Shown: positions 32,505 to 41,750, numbered from the stretch's first letter. The stretch: 64,000 bases of DNA from Bacillota bacterium (GCA_023390655.1 JAEWCL010000003.1:461771-525770), one strand, 5' to 3'. Program-made: numbers and translations. The notes: a model not told the origin generated them from the sequence alone.

Positions 32505-34196
32505 CTACACGAACCTCTGCGTGGAGACCCGGAACACGCCCATATCGGTCAGTCTGCCTTCGGGAATTACGGGCAGTGCAAGGAAGGAAAGTGTAATGAA
32601 CGGGTCGGAAGCGTTTTGTACGCCCAACAATGCCGCTTCGTGCAGGAGCCTGCGCTGCGTTTCAAGAATCTCCTCCAGCGGCGCTTCCGTCATCAGGCCC
32701 GCGATCGGCAGCGGAAGCAGCGCGCGCACCTTGCCCCCGCGCACTACCACATAGCCGCCCCCGCTTTTTTCAAGCGCGTCGATGGCGATGTGCATGTCGC
32801 GGTCGTTATCGCCAACCACGATCAGGTTGTGGGAGTCGTGCGCAACGGTGGAGGCGAGCGCGCCGTCGGTTACGCCTAGGCCGCTGAGGATGCCAAGGCC
32901 AATGCTTCCCGTCGCATGGTGGCGTTCGAAGACGGCAAGCTTATTCAAGCCCCATCCGCTTTGGAACAGCCCGTTTTCCTGCGGAACGTCGCGCATGGTA
33001 AGATTTGTGACAAGCTGGCCGGGAATGAGCTCAACCACCGGCATATCGCCCGTTACGCGAAGATCCAAAGCGTCGGATGTTCTCGGCTTCAGGTGGACGC
33101 TGTTTAATACGGCGGCGGGTGGTGGGGGAACGGGGAGCGGCGCATCCTTGTACATCACGCCGCCTGTCATCACCGCAAGCGGCCGGAAACTTTCAAGATC
33201 GGGAAGGAATACAAGGTCCGCACGGTAGCCCGGCGCAATGGCGCCATACCCACTTAGGCTGTAATGGCGCGCAGCGTTCCATGTGGCCATGCGCACCGCA
33301 AGAAGCGGGTTGATGCCGCAGGCAACGGCCCTGCGCAGGATATAGCTGATATGGCCGTCCCGGCGGATATCCTCCAAGTGCTTGTCGTCCGTACAGAAGG
33401 ACATATTGTCGGTAGGCAATTCCTCATATGCAATGCGGCGGAGTATGGTTTCAATGCCATGCGCCGCAGAGCCCATGCGCAGCTGGATATGCATGCCGGT
33501 GCGAAGCTTCTCCAGCACCTCATCATAATTGGAGCATTCATGGTCGCTGGAAGGCCCGGCAATCCGGTATGCGTCAAGCGCGCGGCCTTTGACAAGCGGG
33601 GCGTGGCCGTCAATGGGACGGCCGGAGAACAGCAGCAGCTTTTCAAGCATGCCCGTTTCGCCTGCGGCGACGGAAGAATAATCCATTACCTCGCCAAGGC
33701 CCAATACGCGTTCATGCGTGGCAAACGGCGCAAGCTCCTTTGCGGAGAGAACCGCGCCATTGTGCTCAAACGGCAGGCAGGGCACACAGGAGGGCAGCAT
33801 CATAAAGATGGAAAGCGGCAGGTTTTCAAACTGTTCGAGCATGTAGTTTAGCCCCGCGCTGCCTGCAACGTTTGCAATTTCATGCGGGTCTGCAATGATG
33901 GCCGTTGTGCCGTGGGGGAGTACGGTGCGCGCGAAGCTGACGGGGGTGGACATGGAGCTTTCGATGTGGACGTGCGCGTCGATAAAGCCGGGGCAAACAA
34001 AAGCGCCCTGCGCGTCGTATTCCTGGTCTGCCGTATAGCTGCCGCCAACGCCAAGAATCCGTTCGCCCGAGAGCGCGATATCCCCGTGTATGATCTCCAG
34101 TGTGAACACATTGACGATGCGTGCATTTTTAATAACAAATGCCGCTTTTCCCTCAATCGCCTGCGCAATAGTGGACTGCAATTTGTGTAGATGCAT
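32505..34196 (-). CDS. ade: Adenine deaminase
   Basis: Converts adenine to hypoxanthine and ammonia in purine salvage or catabolism. The 563-residue protein has the amidohydrolase metal motif GFIDAHVHIESSM near residue 73, followed by GTTAIIADPHEIANVAG, typical of bacterial Ade. A C-terminal domain with TVAHDSHNLIVVGDND completes it. The ATG at 34196 has an AGGTG about 6 bases upstream and a promoter starting only about 16 bases before it. It diverges from a purine-riboswitch-controlled operon, making a small nucleobase deamination module. Confidence 0.95.
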   Translation of the reverse strand: MHLHKLQSTIAQAIEGKAAFVIKNARIVNVFTLEIIHGDIALSGERILGVGGSYTADQEYDAQGAFVCPGFIDAHVHIESSMSTPVSFARTVLPHGTTAIIADPHEIANVAGSAGLNYMLEQFENLPLSIFMMLPSCVPCLPFEHNGAVLSAKELAPFATHERVLGLGEVMDYSSVAAGETGMLEKLLLFSGRPIDGHAPLVKGRALDAYRIAGPSSDHECSNYDEVLEKLRTGMHIQLRMGSAAHGIETILRRIAYEELPTDNMSFCTDDKHLEDIRRDGHISYILRRAVACGINPLLAVRMATWNAARHYSLSGYGAIAPGYRADLVFLPDLESFRPLAVMTGGVMYKDAPLPVPPPPAAVLNSVHLKPRTSDALDLRVTGDMPVVELIPGQLVTNLTMRDVPQENGLFQSGWGLNKLAVFERHHATGSIGLGILSGLGVTDGALASTVAHDSHNLIVVGDNDRDMHIAIDALEKSGGGYVVVRGGKVRALLPLPIAGLMTEAPLEEILETQRRLLHEAALLGVQNASDPFITLSFLALPVIPEGRLTDMGVFRVSTQRFV

Positions 34197-34218
34197 CGGT
34201 TCACCTGCTTTTTGTTGT

Positions 34219-34246
34219 AGTATAGCATGCTTTACGGTTTGTTCAA
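34219..34246 (-). promoter_or_regulatory. ade promoter
   Basis: On the minus strand TTGAAC (34241-34246), a 16-base spacer and TATACT (34219-34224). The leader would be about 16 bases, leaving no room for a riboswitch on this side. Confidence 0.6.
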
Positions 34247-34333
34247 GGGGGTAAGCTGGCGTGCGAAAATGACCGCAGCATGTAAAAAGAGAGCGATCTT
34301 TCGTCTTTTTGGCGAGAAACTGCCATCGGCTCC

Positions 34334-34362
34334 TTGAAAACCGCTGGATGAACTGTTATACT
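34334..34362 (+). promoter_or_regulatory. Promoter of the guanine deaminase operon
   Basis: TTGAAA (34334-34339), a 17-base spacer and TATACT (34357-34362). Transcription should start near 34369, about 58 bases before the riboswitch aptamer. Confidence 0.7.
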
Positions 34363-34426
34363 GATTTCGAAGCAGGAATGTTCCTGTGGCAGAAGATTTC
34401 AATGTACGCCTAAATTTTTTTTCAGC

Positions 34427-34495
34427 CTCTCGTATAGGTTTGCCATGTATGGCGCAAACGTTTCTACGGGGCAGCCTTGTGTCCCGCTATGAGGG
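34427..34495 (+). ncRNA. Purine riboswitch aptamer, guanine class
   Basis: P1 pairs CTCTCGTA (34427-34434) with TATGAGGG (34488-34495). P2 pairs GTTTGC (34438-34443) with GCAAAC (34454-34459) and has a loop with the conserved TATGG. J2/3 holds the invariant TTTCTAC (34461-34467). P3 pairs GGGGCA with TGTCCC (34468-34485), with the same G.U, C-G, A-U order as the known xpt aptamer, and its loop keeps CC to pair with the GG of L2. The specificity base before P1 is C (34487), as in guanine sensors; U would mean adenine. L2 and L3 deviate in length from xpt. Confidence 0.9.
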
Positions 34496-34575
34496 CTCAT
34501 TCGCAACAGCGCTGTTGTCGGCGCATTTGTAGGTGTTGCGAAGGGGCGCTCGTTTTTGTTTTTATTGCTTTTTTT
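34491..34575 (+). terminator. Riboswitch expression platform: terminator overlapping P1
   Basis: GAGGGCTCATTCGCAACA (34491-34508) pairs with 34534-34551 with two mismatches. The inner 9 pairs are perfect, TTCGCAACA with TGTTGCGAA. T-runs follow from 34553. The basal pairs of this stem use GAGGG, which is also the 3' strand of P1. The aptamer and full terminator exclude each other, which predicts that the ligand turns the operon on. Confidence 0.75.
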
Positions 34576-34596
34576 ATTGAGAAAGGGGCGGTTCAG

Positions 34597-35967
34597 TTGT
34601 GCAGCATTATTAAAAACGGATTGGTAGTTAACGCCACAGGGCGGCAGGAAGCGGATGTTCTGGTGGAGGACGGCAAAATTGTTGCCGTGGGAAAAGGTCT
34701 TGACGCATCCGGGGCAGAGGTGGTGGATGCTTCGGGCTGCTATGTGTTCCCGGGGTTTATCGATCCGCACACGCATTTTGATCTTGACCTTGGGGTGACC
34801 GTCACTGCGGATAATTTTGTGACCGGCACAAAAGCCGCGGTACTTGGCGGCACCACAACGATCCTCGATTTTGCGACCCCTGTGCGCGGCGGTACGCTCA
34901 AAGCGGCCTTAGAGGAATGGCACGAAAAGGCCAAGGGCAGCTCGTGCAACTACGGCTTCCATATGGCGCTTGCGGAGTGGAACGAGGCCATTTCGCGCGA
35001 AATGGATGAGATGACAACGGCCGGCGTGACCTCTTATAAAATGTACATGGTCTATCCGGCCCTGCGCGTCAACGATGGCGAGATTTATCTTGCCATGCAG
35101 CGCGGGCGGGACATCGGCGCGCTCATCAGCATGCATTGTGAAAACTACCATGTACTCAACGCGAAAATTGCGGAGCAGAAGGCGGCGGGGAACTTAAGCC
35201 CTGCAGCGCACCCGCTTTCCCGCCCTGCTGAAGTGGAAGCGGAAGCTGTCGGACGCTACCTGCGCCTTGCGGAAATGGCGGACGCAAAAGCGTATGTCGT
35301 GCATCTTTCCACCGGAGAAGGCTTGGAGGAAGCGCGCCGCGCACGGGCGCGCGGGCAGGAGGTCTATTTGGAGACCTGTCCGCAATATCTTGTGCTGGAC
35401 AGTTCCTGTTATGGCGCGCCTGACGCCGCAAAATACGTGATGAGTCCGCCGCTGCGCACAAAGAATGACCAAGAGATGCTCTTTGACGGGCTTGCGGGAA
35501 ACGAAATCGACACCGTCGGCACCGACCACTGCTCCTTCACCATGGAACAAAAAGCCCTGGGGAAAGACGATTTTACGAAAATCCCCAACGGCGGCGCGGG
35601 CGTACAAAACAGGGCGGCGCTCTATTATACCTATGGCGTGCTCCCCGGCAAGCTGACGCTTGAGCAGATGGCAGCGGAACTTTCCGCAAACGCGGCAAAG
35701 CTCTTTGGCATGTATCCCAATAAGGGCATGGTGGCACAGGGTGCTGACGCTGACCTTGTAATCTGGGACCCCAGGCATGAGGAGACGATTTCCTATAAGA
35801 TGCTCGCGCACAACTGCGACAATTCCCCCTATGAAGGTTTCCATGTGCACGGCCAGGCGCGGGATGTGCTGGTGAACGGCGCGTGGGCGGTAAAGGGCGG
35901 CACAGTCGTCAAAACGGGTCTTGGCAAATATGTCTCCCGTTCGCTGTGCCGGGGCTACCGGAAGTAA
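34597..35967 (+). CDS. Dihydropyrimidinase/hydantoinase-like amidohydrolase
   Basis: A 456-residue cyclic amidohydrolase. The metal motif DPHTHFDLDLG lies near residue 58. The lysine in TSYKMYMVYP (about residue 147) is the usual carboxylated metal bridge, and GTDHCSF near residue 308 supplies the catalytic Asp. The family opens cyclic amide rings (dihydrouracil, hydantoin). The TTG at 34597 is chosen because AAAGGGG lies 8 bases upstream and only this start leaves the riboswitch terminator outside the gene. Co-transcription with guanine deaminase behind a purine riboswitch suggests a purine-related ring substrate, as for the hyuA-like genes of anaerobic purine clusters. The true substrate is unknown. 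Confidence 0.87.
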   Translation: MCSIIKNGLVVNATGRQEADVLVEDGKIVAVGKGLDASGAEVVDASGCYVFPGFIDPHTHFDLDLGVTVTADNFVTGTKAAVLGGTTTILDFATPVRGGTLKAALEEWHEKAKGSSCNYGFHMALAEWNEAISREMDEMTTAGVTSYKMYMVYPALRVNDGEIYLAMQRGRDIGALISMHCENYHVLNAKIAEQKAAGNLSPAAHPLSRPAEVEAEAVGRYLRLAEMADAKAYVVHLSTGEGLEEARRARARGQEVYLETCPQYLVLDSSCYGAPDAAKYVMSPPLRTKNDQEMLFDGLAGNEIDTVGTDHCSFTMEQKALGKDDFTKIPNGGAGVQNRAALYYTYGVLPGKLTLEQMAAELSANAAKLFGMYPNKGMVAQGADADLVIWDPRHEETISYKMLAHNCDNSPYEGFHVHGQARDVLVNGAWAVKGGTVVKTGLGKYVSRSLCRGYRK

Positions 35968-36024
35968 CGGACATTTCGCTTCGGAAAAGAAGCGGATATA
36001 GCAATAAAGTAAGGAGGGACCCGT

Positions 36025-37284
36025 ATGCAGACGGCGATATATAAGGGCCATATCGTGCATGCGCCTACTCTGGGTGAGCTTTCCTTTGTGGAAAACGGCT
36101 ACCTTGTCACGGAAGACGGCCGCATCGAGGGCGTTTATGAAACCCTGCCGGAGCGGTTTTCAGGAGTATCCGTCGAGGATTTCGGCGACCAGATGATGAT
36201 TCCCGCGTTTGTGGATATGCACCTGCATGCCCCGCAGTTTGCGATGCTCGGCATGGGGATGGACTTGCAGCTCCTGGAATGGCTCAATACTTATACGTTT
36301 CCGACCGAAGCGGCATTTCAGGATACGAATTACGCAAGGGGAATCTATAGAAAGCTTGCAGAAGAACTCATCCGCGTGGGGACGACCCGGGTCTGCATGT
36401 TCTCTTCCATCCACCGTGAAAGCACGCATGTATTGATGGAAGAACTCGAGCGCGCAGGCGTCACCGGCTATGTGGGCAAGGTCAATATGGACCGCAACAG
36501 CCCCAATATCCTAAGGGAGGGCACGGAGGAGTCCCTGCGGGAGACCGCACGCTGGATCGAGGAATGCGAAGGGCGATACAAACACATCCGCCCCATGCTC
36601 ACGCCGCGCTTTACGCCCTCCTGCACGGATGAACTGATGCGGGGCCTGGGAACAATCGCAAAAGAGCGCGGGCTGTATGTACAGTCCCATCTTTCCGAAA
36701 ACCTGGATGAAGTCGCATGGGTCAAATCCCTTTGCCCGGATTGCGGGCAGTATTGGGAAAGTTACGATCGTTTCGGCCTCTTTGGCGAGAAAACCGTCAT
36801 GGCCCACTGCGTGTATTCCGATGAACGTGAGCGCGAAGCGATGCGCAAGAATGGAGTCTGGGTTGCGCATTGCCCGGATTCCAATATCAATATTGCAAGC
36901 GGCATTGCACCCATCCGCCGCATGCTGGAGGAAGGCCTGCATGTGACGCTCGGCTCCGATATTGCGGGCGGCGCGCGCCTATCCATGATGGATGTTGCGA
37001 CGGAGGCCATCCGCACCTCCAAGCGGAATTGGCTCGATACCGGCAAGAAAGAAGCGTTCCTGACGGTTGCGGAGGCGTTTTATCTGATTACCTCCGCCGG
37101 GCAGGAATACTTTGGCGCGGGCCCCGGCTTCCAGAAGGGAGATATGCTGCACGCGCTGGTGCTCACGGACTGCGCGTTTCCGCAGCGGGAGCTTTCCTTG
37201 GCGCAGCGGATGGAGCGCATTATCTACCTTTCGGAAGGGCGCTGTATCACGGCGCGCTTCAGCGAAGGAAGACGGGTCGGATAA
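36025..37284 (+). CDS. guaD: Guanine deaminase
   Basis: Converts guanine to xanthine and ammonia. The 419-residue protein has the family metal motif FVDMHLHAPQ near residue 62. LYVQSHLSEN near residue 220, MAHCVYSD and GSDIAGG near residue 312 complete the zinc site and active site. AAGGAGGGACC precedes the ATG. It follows the amidohydrolase by 57 bases in the same direction without a terminator, so both should be under the purine riboswitch. The stop codon lies inside the first terminator arm. Confidence 0.93.
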   Translation: MQTAIYKGHIVHAPTLGELSFVENGYLVTEDGRIEGVYETLPERFSGVSVEDFGDQMMIPAFVDMHLHAPQFAMLGMGMDLQLLEWLNTYTFPTEAAFQDTNYARGIYRKLAEELIRVGTTRVCMFSSIHRESTHVLMEELERAGVTGYVGKVNMDRNSPNILREGTEESLRETARWIEECEGRYKHIRPMLTPRFTPSCTDELMRGLGTIAKERGLYVQSHLSENLDEVAWVKSLCPDCGQYWESYDRFGLFGEKTVMAHCVYSDEREREAMRKNGVWVAHCPDSNINIASGIAPIRRMLEEGLHVTLGSDIAGGARLSMMDVATEAIRTSKRNWLDTGKKEAFLTVAEAFYLITSAGQEYFGAGPGFQKGDMLHALVLTDCAFPQRELSLAQRMERIIYLSEGRCITARFSEGRRVG

Positions 37285-37309
37285 CCCTTTGAATTAAGAA
37301 AAGGGTTAT
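37281..37309 (+). terminator. Terminator of the guanine deaminase operon
   Basis: ATAACCCTTT (37281-37290) pairs with AAAGGGTTAT (37300-37309). The guaD stop codon is inside the left arm. The T-run is poor, and a second hairpin follows. Confidence 0.6.
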
Positions 37310-37342
37310 TTGCATTTAAAGAAAATACGGGTGCGTGATAGT

Positions 37343-37369
37343 AAGGGGGCGGTCGCCCCCTTTTTGCTT
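37343..37369 (+). terminator. Second terminator after guaD
   Basis: AAGGGGGC, loop GGTC, GCCCCCTTTTT: a very strong GC stem with a T-run. A third small hairpin, GCCCG-GAAAA-CGGGC with six T, is at 37417-37438. Confidence 0.85.
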
Positions 37370-37490
37370 GTTGTTTTGCAGCCATAGCGGCTATATATGA
37401 AATAGATCGAGATATTGCCCGGAAAACGGGCGTTTTTTGCATGTGCGGCGCATAGTGTGGCTTTTACGTCTACAAGCTTTCTTCCGTACA

Positions 37491-37499
37491 TGATATAAT
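37491..37499 (+). promoter_or_regulatory. Extended -10 promoter for pcrA
   Basis: TG-A-TATAAT with TATAAT at 37494-37499. Transcription would start near 37506, so an AAGGAG at 37502-37507 is not a usable ribosome binding site. Confidence 0.5.
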
Positions 37500-37525
37500 A
37501 TAAGGAGTGATTGGAGGGGGAATTT

Positions 37526-39742
37526 TTGGATCTTTCAAAACTGAACAGGGAACAGCGGCAGGCTGTGGAGTGCGTGGAAGGCCCGCTTTTGGTGCTTGCG
37601 GGCGCAGGCTCCGGCAAGACGCGCGTACTCACCAGCCGCATTGCGCACCTGATTGCGGATTGCGGGGTAAGGCCGTGGAATATATTGGCGCTCACGTTCA
37701 CCAACAAGGCGGCGCGCGAAATGCGTGAACGTACCGAATCGCTGGTGGAGGACACGGCGTCCGATCTGTGGGTGATGACATTTCACAGCTTCTGTGCGCG
37801 CATTTTACGGCGCGAGGCGGAGCATATCGGCTATGAAAAGAGCTTTGTCATTTATGACGACGCGGATCAGTTGACCGTCTATACGGAAATCATCAAAAAG
37901 CTTGCGCTCGATGATGATAAATTTCCCAAGCGCCTACTGCGTGAGCGCATCAGCCAGGCAAAAAACCAGACGACGGATGTGGAAGCCTATTTAAAGGACG
38001 ACGCCTTTGGCGACGTCTATCAAAAGGTGTACAAGCTCTATGAAAAGAAGCTCAAGGCGAACAACGCCATGGACTTTGACGATCTCCTGTTAAAGACGCT
38101 GGAGCTGTTTGATAAAAACAGGGATGTTTTGGCGCGTTACCAGCAGCGCTTCCAATATGTATTGGTGGACGAATATCAGGATACCAACATGGCGCAGTAC
38201 CGCCTGATCCGCCTGCTGTGCGCGCAGCATCGAAATGTTTGCGTGGTCGGCGACGACGATCAGAGCATCTACGGCTGGCGCGGTGCGGATATCCGCAATA
38301 TCCTCGAATTTGAAAAGGACTTTCCCGGCGCGAATGTCATCCGATTGGAGCAGAACTACCGTTCCACCTCCGTAATACTCGACGCCGCCAACAGCGTGAT
38401 CAGCAACAATCAGTCTAGGAAGCGAAAGAAGCTCTGGACGAACCGCGCGGGCGGCGCGCAGATCCGCGTTTTTCAGGCGGCGGACGAGCGGATGGAGGCG
38501 GACTATGTCTGCAGCCATATTCTTGCTGCGGCAAAGACCGGCAGGCGGTATGACGAGTTTGCGGTATTGTACCGCACCAACGCGCAGAGCCGCATCATTG
38601 AAACCGCCATGGCAAACTACGGTATCCCCTACCGGGTATATGGGGGCCTGAAGTTCTATGACCGCGCGGAGATCAAGGATTTGCTTTCCTACCTCAGGCT
38701 GCTGTACAACCCTGCGGACGATGTGGCGCTGCTGCGCATCATCAACGTGCCCCGGCGCGGGATCGGCGCTGCCGCCATCGCGGAGCTTGAAGGGGCGGCT
38801 TCCACCGCGGAGATCCCCATGTTTTTAGCCGCCATGCAGGGGGAACTGCTTTCCCAGCGCGTGCGTCCCAAGGTACAGGCGTTTGCGCAAGCCATGACGG
38901 AACTGCTCGTACTTCGGCATACATTGCCGCTGTATGAATTTGTACAGCGGATTTTGGAAAAGATTGAGTATGACGCCTATTTACGGGAGGATAAGAAGGA
39001 AAACTATGAAACCCGCAGGGAGAACATCAACGAACTGCTGGGCGCGTTAAAGGAGTTTTCAGACGGCCTTCCGGATGACGGCGAAACCGATGCATTGGGC
39101 GCGTATTTAGAAAATGTCGCGCTGATTTCGGATATTGACAATATGGAAGAGCAGGACGGCCAGGTGGCCATGATGACCATGCACAGCGCCAAGGGATTGG
39201 AATTCCCTGTGGTATTCCTCCCCGGTATGGAGGAATACATCTTCCCAAGCAGAAGGTCGCGGCAGGATCCCGCGAAGCTTGAGGAGGAGCGCAGGCTGTG
39301 TTATGTGGGCATCACGAGGGCGATGGAGGAATTGCACCTCATCCACGCCTACCAGCGCAACCTGTATGGTGAACTTTCCATAAACCCGCCCTCCCGCTTC
39401 CTGGAAGAAATCCCGGAGGAGCTTGTGGAGCAGGAGAACGGCGGAAGGCCCGTGCCAAAGGCAGCACCTGCGCGCAGGCAGCAGCCTGAGCGCCCGTATG
39501 AGAACACATACGGCGGCTTTGGCGTAAAGCCCAAGCCGGATATTTCGCATATTGCCAAGCCCAGCAGCGGCGCCGTATCCAAGAGCTATACACAGCACCA
39601 GCGCGTGCGCCACGCAAAGTTTGGTGCAGGCACGGTATTAAGGATAGAAGGCGAGGGCAGCGCCCAGGTCATCACCATAGACTTCGGCGGGGACGTGAAG
39701 AAGTTTGCCGCCGCGTTTGCGCCCATACAAGTTGAGGAATAG
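37526..39742 (+). CDS. pcrA: ATP-dependent DNA helicase PcrA/UvrD
   Basis: An SF1 helicase of 738 residues used in repair and in removing proteins from DNA. Motifs in order: Walker A GAGSGKTRVLTSRIAH near residue 29, VDEYQDTN (motif II), GDDDQSIYGWRGAD (motif III) and TMHSAKGLEFPVVFLPG (motif V). VGITRAMEELHL closes the helicase core. The C-terminal Tudor-like tail (KFGAGTVLRIEG) is typical of PcrA. The TTG at 37526 has GGAGGGGG 5 bases upstream; a TTG at 37511 is in frame but would put that site inside the gene. ligA follows 10 bases later. Confidence 0.95.
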   Translation: MDLSKLNREQRQAVECVEGPLLVLAGAGSGKTRVLTSRIAHLIADCGVRPWNILALTFTNKAAREMRERTESLVEDTASDLWVMTFHSFCARILRREAEHIGYEKSFVIYDDADQLTVYTEIIKKLALDDDKFPKRLLRERISQAKNQTTDVEAYLKDDAFGDVYQKVYKLYEKKLKANNAMDFDDLLLKTLELFDKNRDVLARYQQRFQYVLVDEYQDTNMAQYRLIRLLCAQHRNVCVVGDDDQSIYGWRGADIRNILEFEKDFPGANVIRLEQNYRSTSVILDAANSVISNNQSRKRKKLWTNRAGGAQIRVFQAADERMEADYVCSHILAAAKTGRRYDEFAVLYRTNAQSRIIETAMANYGIPYRVYGGLKFYDRAEIKDLLSYLRLLYNPADDVALLRIINVPRRGIGAAAIAELEGAASTAEIPMFLAAMQGELLSQRVRPKVQAFAQAMTELLVLRHTLPLYEFVQRILEKIEYDAYLREDKKENYETRRENINELLGALKEFSDGLPDDGETDALGAYLENVALISDIDNMEEQDGQVAMMTMHSAKGLEFPVVFLPGMEEYIFPSRRSRQDPAKLEEERRLCYVGITRAMEELHLIHAYQRNLYGELSINPPSRFLEEIPEELVEQENGGRPVPKAAPARRQQPERPYENTYGGFGVKPKPDISHIAKPSSGAVSKSYTQHQRVRHAKFGAGTVLRIEGEGSAQVITIDFGGDVKKFAAAFAPIQVEE

Positions 39743-39752
39743 TGAGGGAGTT

Positions 39753-41750
39753 ATGCCTGCAAGCGAACGGCAACAGGAATTGACCGCGCAGCTGATTGCG
39801 CACGCCGCAGCCTATTATGACGAGGATGCGCCCAAAATCAGCGATGCGGAATATGACGCGCTTTATGACGAGCTTGTTGCGCTCGAAGCGGAGTCCGGCG
39901 CTATCGTGCCCGGCTCGCCCACGCAGCGCGTGGGCGGTTCCGTCAGCCGCGGCTTTTTGCCGCACCGGCACATCGCAAGGCTGTGGAGCCTTGATAAGGT
40001 GCGCACGGAAGCGGAGCTCCTCGACTGGGATGCCCGCGTAAGACGGCTGTGCAGGGAATACAGCGTGCGTACCGGAGAGGCGCTGCCGGAAGTCAGCTAT
40101 GCGCTCGAATACAAGTTTGATGGGCTCACATTGAATTTGACCTATGAAAACGGCAAGCTTATTCAGGCTTCTACCCGCGGCAACGGCGTGGTGGGAGAGG
40201 GCATTTTGGAGCAGGTCAAAACCATTGCGGACGTGCCCAAAACCATTCCGTTTTCCGGGCGCATGGAGGTGCAAGGGGAAGGCTTTATGCGGCTTTCCGT
40301 GCTCGAAGAACTCAACCGCATGCTAGACGAACCGCTAAAAAACGCGCGCAATGCCGCCGCGGGCGCATTAAGGAATCTGGATCCGGAGACGACAAGGCAG
40401 CGCAAATTGAGCTGCGCCTGTTACAATGTGGGATTTATAGGAGGAAAGGCGCTTTCCACGCAGGAGGAGATGCGCGGCTTTTTGATAGAAAACAGCCTTC
40501 CGGTGGACGATTATTTTATTCAGGCGGATCGCATGGAAGACTTGCTCCCGCATATCCGTGAAGTGGAGGGTACGCGCGGTACGCTCGACTTTCAGATTGA
40601 CGGCATGGTCATAAAGGTGCGTCCATTCGCTATACGCGAAGCGTTGGGCCATACGGATAAATTCCCGCGTTGGGCCATTGCCTTTAAGTTTGCGGCGGAA
40701 GAGGTGACGACCACCGTCGAGGCGATCACATGGGAAGTCGGCCGTACAGGCAAGCTCACGCCGCTTGCGCATTTAACGCCCGTCGATCTTGCGGGTGCCA
40801 CCATCAAGCGCGCGACGCTCAACAACTTTGACGATATCCGGCGCAAACGCGTAGGCATCGGTTCAACGGTATTTCTGCGCCGCAGCAACGACGTGATCCC
40901 TGAAATTTTAGGCAGCGTACCGGACGATGTACCGCATGCACAAGCGGAAAAGCCGGAGCGATGTCCAGCCTGCGGCGCACATGTGGAGCAGCGGGGCGCG
41001 CACATCTACTGCACCAACTCGCTGTCCTGCCGCCCGCAGATTGTAGGAAGGCTCAAGCATTACGCGAGCCGTGACGCCATGGATATTGAGACATTTTCCG
41101 GCAAGACGGCGGAGCAGTTTGTGGATGAGTTTGGGTTTTCCGCCATCCCGCAGCTCTATGAGCTGACATTAGCACAGCTTTTGCCGCTGGAGCGCTTTGG
41201 CGAAAAAAAGGCGCAGAACTTACTCGACGCCATCGAAAAGAGCAAACAGTGTACGCTTGGCGCGTTTTTGTACGCGCTTGGCATCCCCAATGTCGGCAGC
41301 AAGACCGCCCGGGAGCTTGCGCGCCATTTTATGACGCTTGACCGCGTACGTGCTGCTACGGAAGAGGAACTGCTGTGCGTAGCCGATATCGGCGGAATTG
41401 TTGCGGGCAGCATCGTGGCATTCTTCCGGGATGCTTCCATTGCCGCACAGATCGATGCGCTGCTGACGCATGGCGTCTCGCCCGCGCCGGAAGAACAGCA
41501 GCAGGTAAGCCCCATCGCAGGCAAGACGCTGGTCGTTACCGGCACACTGCCTACAATGGGCCGGAGGGAAGCGGAACAGCTCATCGAACGCTTGGGCGGC
41601 AAGGCGGCGGGCAGTGTAAGCAAAAAGACGGACTATGTGCTCGCCGGTGAAAACGCGGGCAGCAAGCTCACAAAAGCGCAGGAGCTTAATATCCCGATTT
41701 TAGATGAAGAAGCGTTCCTCACACTCGTTGGCCGGCAGCACGGCGTATAA
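39753..41750 (+). CDS. ligA: NAD-dependent DNA ligase
   Basis: Seals nicks in DNA with NAD+. The 665-residue protein begins at the ATG at 39753 (GAGGGAG just upstream). It has the adenylation domain with the active-site lysine in EYKFDG (about residue 118), then an OB domain and a four-Cys zinc finger (CPAC near residue 410 with a second CTNSLSC pair). Helix-hairpin-helix repeats and a C-terminal BRCT domain starting near 590 follow. The pcrA-ligA order is common in Firmicutes, and a shared transcript is likely. Confidence 0.96.
   Translation: MPASERQQELTAQLIAHAAAYYDEDAPKISDAEYDALYDELVALEAESGAIVPGSPTQRVGGSVSRGFLPHRHIARLWSLDKVRTEAELLDWDARVRRLCREYSVRTGEALPEVSYALEYKFDGLTLNLTYENGKLIQASTRGNGVVGEGILEQVKTIADVPKTIPFSGRMEVQGEGFMRLSVLEELNRMLDEPLKNARNAAAGALRNLDPETTRQRKLSCACYNVGFIGGKALSTQEEMRGFLIENSLPVDDYFIQADRMEDLLPHIREVEGTRGTLDFQIDGMVIKVRPFAIREALGHTDKFPRWAIAFKFAAEEVTTTVEAITWEVGRTGKLTPLAHLTPVDLAGATIKRATLNNFDDIRRKRVGIGSTVFLRRSNDVIPEILGSVPDDVPHAQAEKPERCPACGAHVEQRGAHIYCTNSLSCRPQIVGRLKHYASRDAMDIETFSGKTAEQFVDEFGFSAIPQLYELTLAQLLPLERFGEKKAQNLLDAIEKSKQCTLGAFLYALGIPNVGSKTARELARHFMTLDRVRAATEEELLCVADIGGIVAGSIVAFFRDASIAAQIDALLTHGVSPAPEEQQQVSPIAGKTLVVTGTLPTMGRREAEQLIERLGGKAAGSVSKKTDYVLAGENAGSKLTKAQELNIPILDEEAFLTLVGRQHGV

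Larger units (their letters stand above)
34197..34596. other. 400-base divergent control region
   Basis: This stretch between ade and the amidohydrolase gene holds two back-to-back promoters, a purine riboswitch aptamer and its terminator. The 90 bases between the promoters show no further strong signal. It is fully regulatory; no extra gene is supported. Confidence 0.85.

Noticed and set aside
34197..34260. Purine riboswitch for ade on the minus strand
   Set aside because: The promoter leaves a leader of only about 16 bases; the aptamer lies on the plus strand and points away from ade.
37502..37513. TTG start of pcrA at 37511
   Set aside because: The AAGGAG before it overlaps the predicted transcription start; the TTG at 37526 has a better ribosome binding site.
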